From Firmicutes bacterium UBA5301 (GTDB taxonomy: Bacteria > Bacillota > UBA5301), in the NCBI GenBank assembly GCA_002408345.1, contig DHRX01000074.1:4230-13356 (forward strand): 9,127 nucleotides of DNA. Direction: 5' to 3'. The notes under the pieces are model-generated. The model was not told where the DNA came from. It saw nothing but the letters and a program-made list of their open reading frames with translations, and did no database searches. The position numbers and the translations under genes were made by a program. Shown here one piece after another: positions 7,921 to 9,127 of this stretch; within the stretch, counting starts at the first letter, position 1, and each line of letters starts with the position of its first letter.

Positions 7921-8994
7921 TTAACCGGCTTTAGCCTGACCTTTTTCGTGCCAAAACTGGCTGAACAGGGAAGCCGCATCCTGAAAACCAAAACTAAGTT
8001 CTGGCTGATATTGGACACCAGCTACCGGTAGATACTGGTGAGCCAGACCCTCTATGGTACCATCATTGAGGTTACGATGAGTTACATAGAGCCCGGTCCC
8101 AACTAAGCTCTCTTCTTCTACAGCGTACCCATGGTTTTGCATAGTAATTAGAATTTTGTTAGTTTTTAACGCCCGAACCGACTGGTTCATCCCATGGTGA
8201 CCTAGTTTTAATTTGGTCGTCTGGCCACCAAGAGCAAGAGCAATAATCAACTGTCCTAAACAGATCCCAAAGATTGGTACTTTCCCTACCAGATTACGGA
8301 CTAGTGTAATCGGTCCCTCCTGTAAGCGAGGGTTACCTGGGCCATTAGATAGGATCACTCCATCTACATCTAAACGTAATATCTCCTTAACATCAACATT
8401 AGCCGGAAAAACACTAACCGCATATCCCTGGGCTAAAAAAGCCTCGAGGATACTATTTTTTAACCCTAGGTCAACAATAGCAATATGTCCTTTAGAGCGT
8501 GTTGGAGCATAAAAAGTCGGTTGCGAACAGGTCACTTCCTTAACCCAATTGATCTGATCGTAACTAGGGGTTTCCGCTATCTTATCTAATAACTCAGTTA
8601 CAGTGCAGTCTGCTGCCGGTCCAATAGCAGCTGGCATTGAACCAAATTGATGCAGATGCCGAGTCAAAGCTCGGGTATCAATACCAGTAAGAACGGGAAC
8701 AGCGGGTTGATAACTAGAAAATTGCTTAGGCTTCCGCAATTCCTTAACCACTATTCCCTGAGCACAAACACCTTTAGATTCGGCCTTGAGCGGATTATCT
8801 TCATAAGTACCTAAAAGAGGATAAGTCATTACTACCAGTTGTCCAGCATGCCCAGGATCGGTTAAGATTTCTTGTCCTCCAGCCATGCTAGTATTAAAGA
8901 CCAACTCACCAACAGTAGCTGAATCCAACTTACCATACAATTCGCCTTGATAGGCCGTGCCATCCTCTAATATCAAGATTCCTTTGGACTGCAT
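7921..8994 (-). CDS. carA: Carbamoyl-phosphate synthase small subunit with altered glutaminase site
   Basis: CarA normally hydrolyses glutamine and channels ammonia to CarB. At 357 residues it is slightly short (E. coli 382). The N-terminal CPSase domain is recognisable (VGELVFNTSM, GIDTRALTR at 104-112). The class I amidotransferase domain has VDLGLKNSIL, LSNGPGNP (215-222), nucleophile Cys245 in GICLG, and MQNHGYAV (285-292). Several glutaminase positions are changed. The catalytic His (E. coli H353) is Gln330 in YQPE, although Glu332 remains. The His-Gln after GICLG is Gln248-Leu249. The NHPV motif is NQSV (270-273). E. coli Ser47 corresponds to Gly48. The codons were read directly (CAG for Q330, CAG-TTG for 248-249), and the frame is open throughout. 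GAGGTG stands 8 nt before the ATG. The subunit identity is secure from carB; its glutaminase activity is doubtful. Confidence 0.95.
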   Translation of the reverse strand: MQSKGILILEDGTAYQGELYGKLDSATVGELVFNTSMAGGQEILTDPGHAGQLVVMTYPLLGTYEDNPLKAESKGVCAQGIVVKELRKPKQFSSYQPAVPVLTGIDTRALTRHLHQFGSMPAAIGPAADCTVTELLDKIAETPSYDQINWVKEVTCSQPTFYAPTRSKGHIAIVDLGLKNSILEAFLAQGYAVSVFPANVDVKEILRLDVDGVILSNGPGNPRLQEGPITLVRNLVGKVPIFGICLGQLIIALALGGQTTKLKLGHHGMNQSVRALKTNKILITMQNHGYAVEEESLVGTGLYVTHRNLNDGTIEGLAHQYLPVAGVQYQPELSFGFQDAASLFSQFWHEKGQAKAG

Positions 8995-9030
8995 CTGCTG
9001 TTCACCTCATTTGCCAAGTAACATAGACCA

Positions 9031-9059
9031 ATTTTAACACTAGCTGTATAATTATTCAA
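9031..9059 (-). promoter_or_regulatory. Predicted sigma-A promoter of carA-carB-purE
   Basis: TTGAAT (9059-9054), a 17-nt spacer and TAAAAT (9036-9031) give a good match to the housekeeping consensus. The start point would be near 9024, leaving a leader of only about 30 nt before the carA ATG, too short for a PyrR-type attenuator. Confidence 0.66.
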
Positions 9060-9081
9060 TTATATTGTATAATTATTATTG
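9043..9081. promoter_or_regulatory. Tandem ARG-box-like operators (probable ArgR/AhrC site)
   Basis: A 12-bp direct repeat (plus-strand TGTATAATTATT at 9045-9056 and 9066-9077) recurs with a 21-bp period. In the sense strand the proximal copy reads TGAATAATTATACA, matching the ARG-box palindrome TGAAT-N4-ATTCA at 9 of 10 core bases. The distal copy matches at 7 of 10. Two 18-bp boxes (9043-9060 and 9064-9081) separated by 3 bp is the classic arginine-repressor arrangement. The proximal box covers the predicted -35 of the carA promoter, so a bound repressor would block RNA polymerase. AT-rich promoter DNA can mimic such sites; the 21-bp spacing and the carAB context raise confidence. Confidence 0.6.
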
Positions 9082-9106
9082 AGTTTTGCTCCTCTGTTAT
9101 TAACAA

Positions 9107-9126
9107 GCCCTCCGTCTAAGGAGGGC
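9107..9126 (-). terminator. GC-rich hairpin, probable terminator of an upstream unit
   Basis: GCCCTCC and GGAGGGC form a perfect 7-bp stem with a 6-nt loop. In the minus sense the stem is followed by TTGTTAATAA, a weak U-tract. It lies upstream of the carA promoter and so probably ends a preceding minus-strand transcript outside the window. Being near-symmetric, it could also serve a plus-strand transcript, but the sequence ends there. Confidence 0.5.
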
Positions 9127-9127
9127 C

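Noticed and set aside
384..8512. Short open frames, mostly plus-strand, lying within purL, purB, carB and carA
   Set aside because: They are shadows of conserved genes in other frames, with no recognisable products.
9055..9070. TATAAT at about 9060-9065 as an alternative -10 box for carA
   Set aside because: The hexamer is perfect but no acceptable -35 lies 16-18 nt upstream; the TTGAAT/TAAAAT pair is better.
8995..9127. PyrR-binding attenuator in front of carA
   Set aside because: No PyrR binding-loop consensus is seen, and the only hairpin lies upstream of the predicted promoter.

Overview
This window carries six genes of carbamoyl-phosphate and de novo purine synthesis, all on the minus strand. 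Read in the direction of transcription (high to low coordinates) they are carA, carB, purE, a regulatory gap, purB, purC and the first 601 codons of purL, which runs off the left edge. Strong Shine-Dalgarno sites, GTG and TTG starts, a Bacillus-type small PurL and a ykkC-class riboswitch point to a Bacillota (clostridial-type) bacterium. The genus cannot be read from the sequence.

Right end (8995-9127): a GC-rich hairpin at the window edge is followed by a short promoter region. A sigma-A-like promoter for carA (TTGAAT, 17 bp, TAAAAT) has its -35 box inside one of two near-identical AT-rich palindromes spaced 21 bp centre to centre. This is the geometry of tandem ARG boxes, so carAB is probably under arginine-repressor (ArgR/AhrC) control. 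Next come carA (8994-7921), carB (7895-4689) and purE, tightly packed with gaps of 25 and 13 nt. purE is best started at a GTG at 4675, because the upstream ATG precedes the ribosome-binding site.

Middle (3940-4159): this 220-nt gap is the most information-dense part of the window. A promoter with a perfect TTGACA overlaps the purE stop codon. It is followed by an aptamer with the ykkC family conserved blocks (CCUAGGGUUCC, GGUCCAAG, GGGAUAAAAGCCCGGG), and then by a strong intrinsic terminator whose 5' arm overlaps the aptamer 3' end. In front of purB this is best read as a PRPP riboswitch (ykkC subtype 2b) acting as an ON switch for purB-purC-purL. purE lies outside that control and travels with carAB instead.

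Left end: purB (TTG start), purC (1-nt overlap with purB) and purL form a second unit. purS and purQ, usually found before a small-type purL, are not there.

The most unusual protein is CarA. The ORF is intact and typical elsewhere, but its glutamine amidotransferase domain has Gln in place of the catalytic His (Q330), and the conserved His-Gln after the nucleophile Cys has become Gln-Leu. Other glutaminase positions also differ. It may be unable to hydrolyse glutamine, leaving a CarB that depends on free ammonia.
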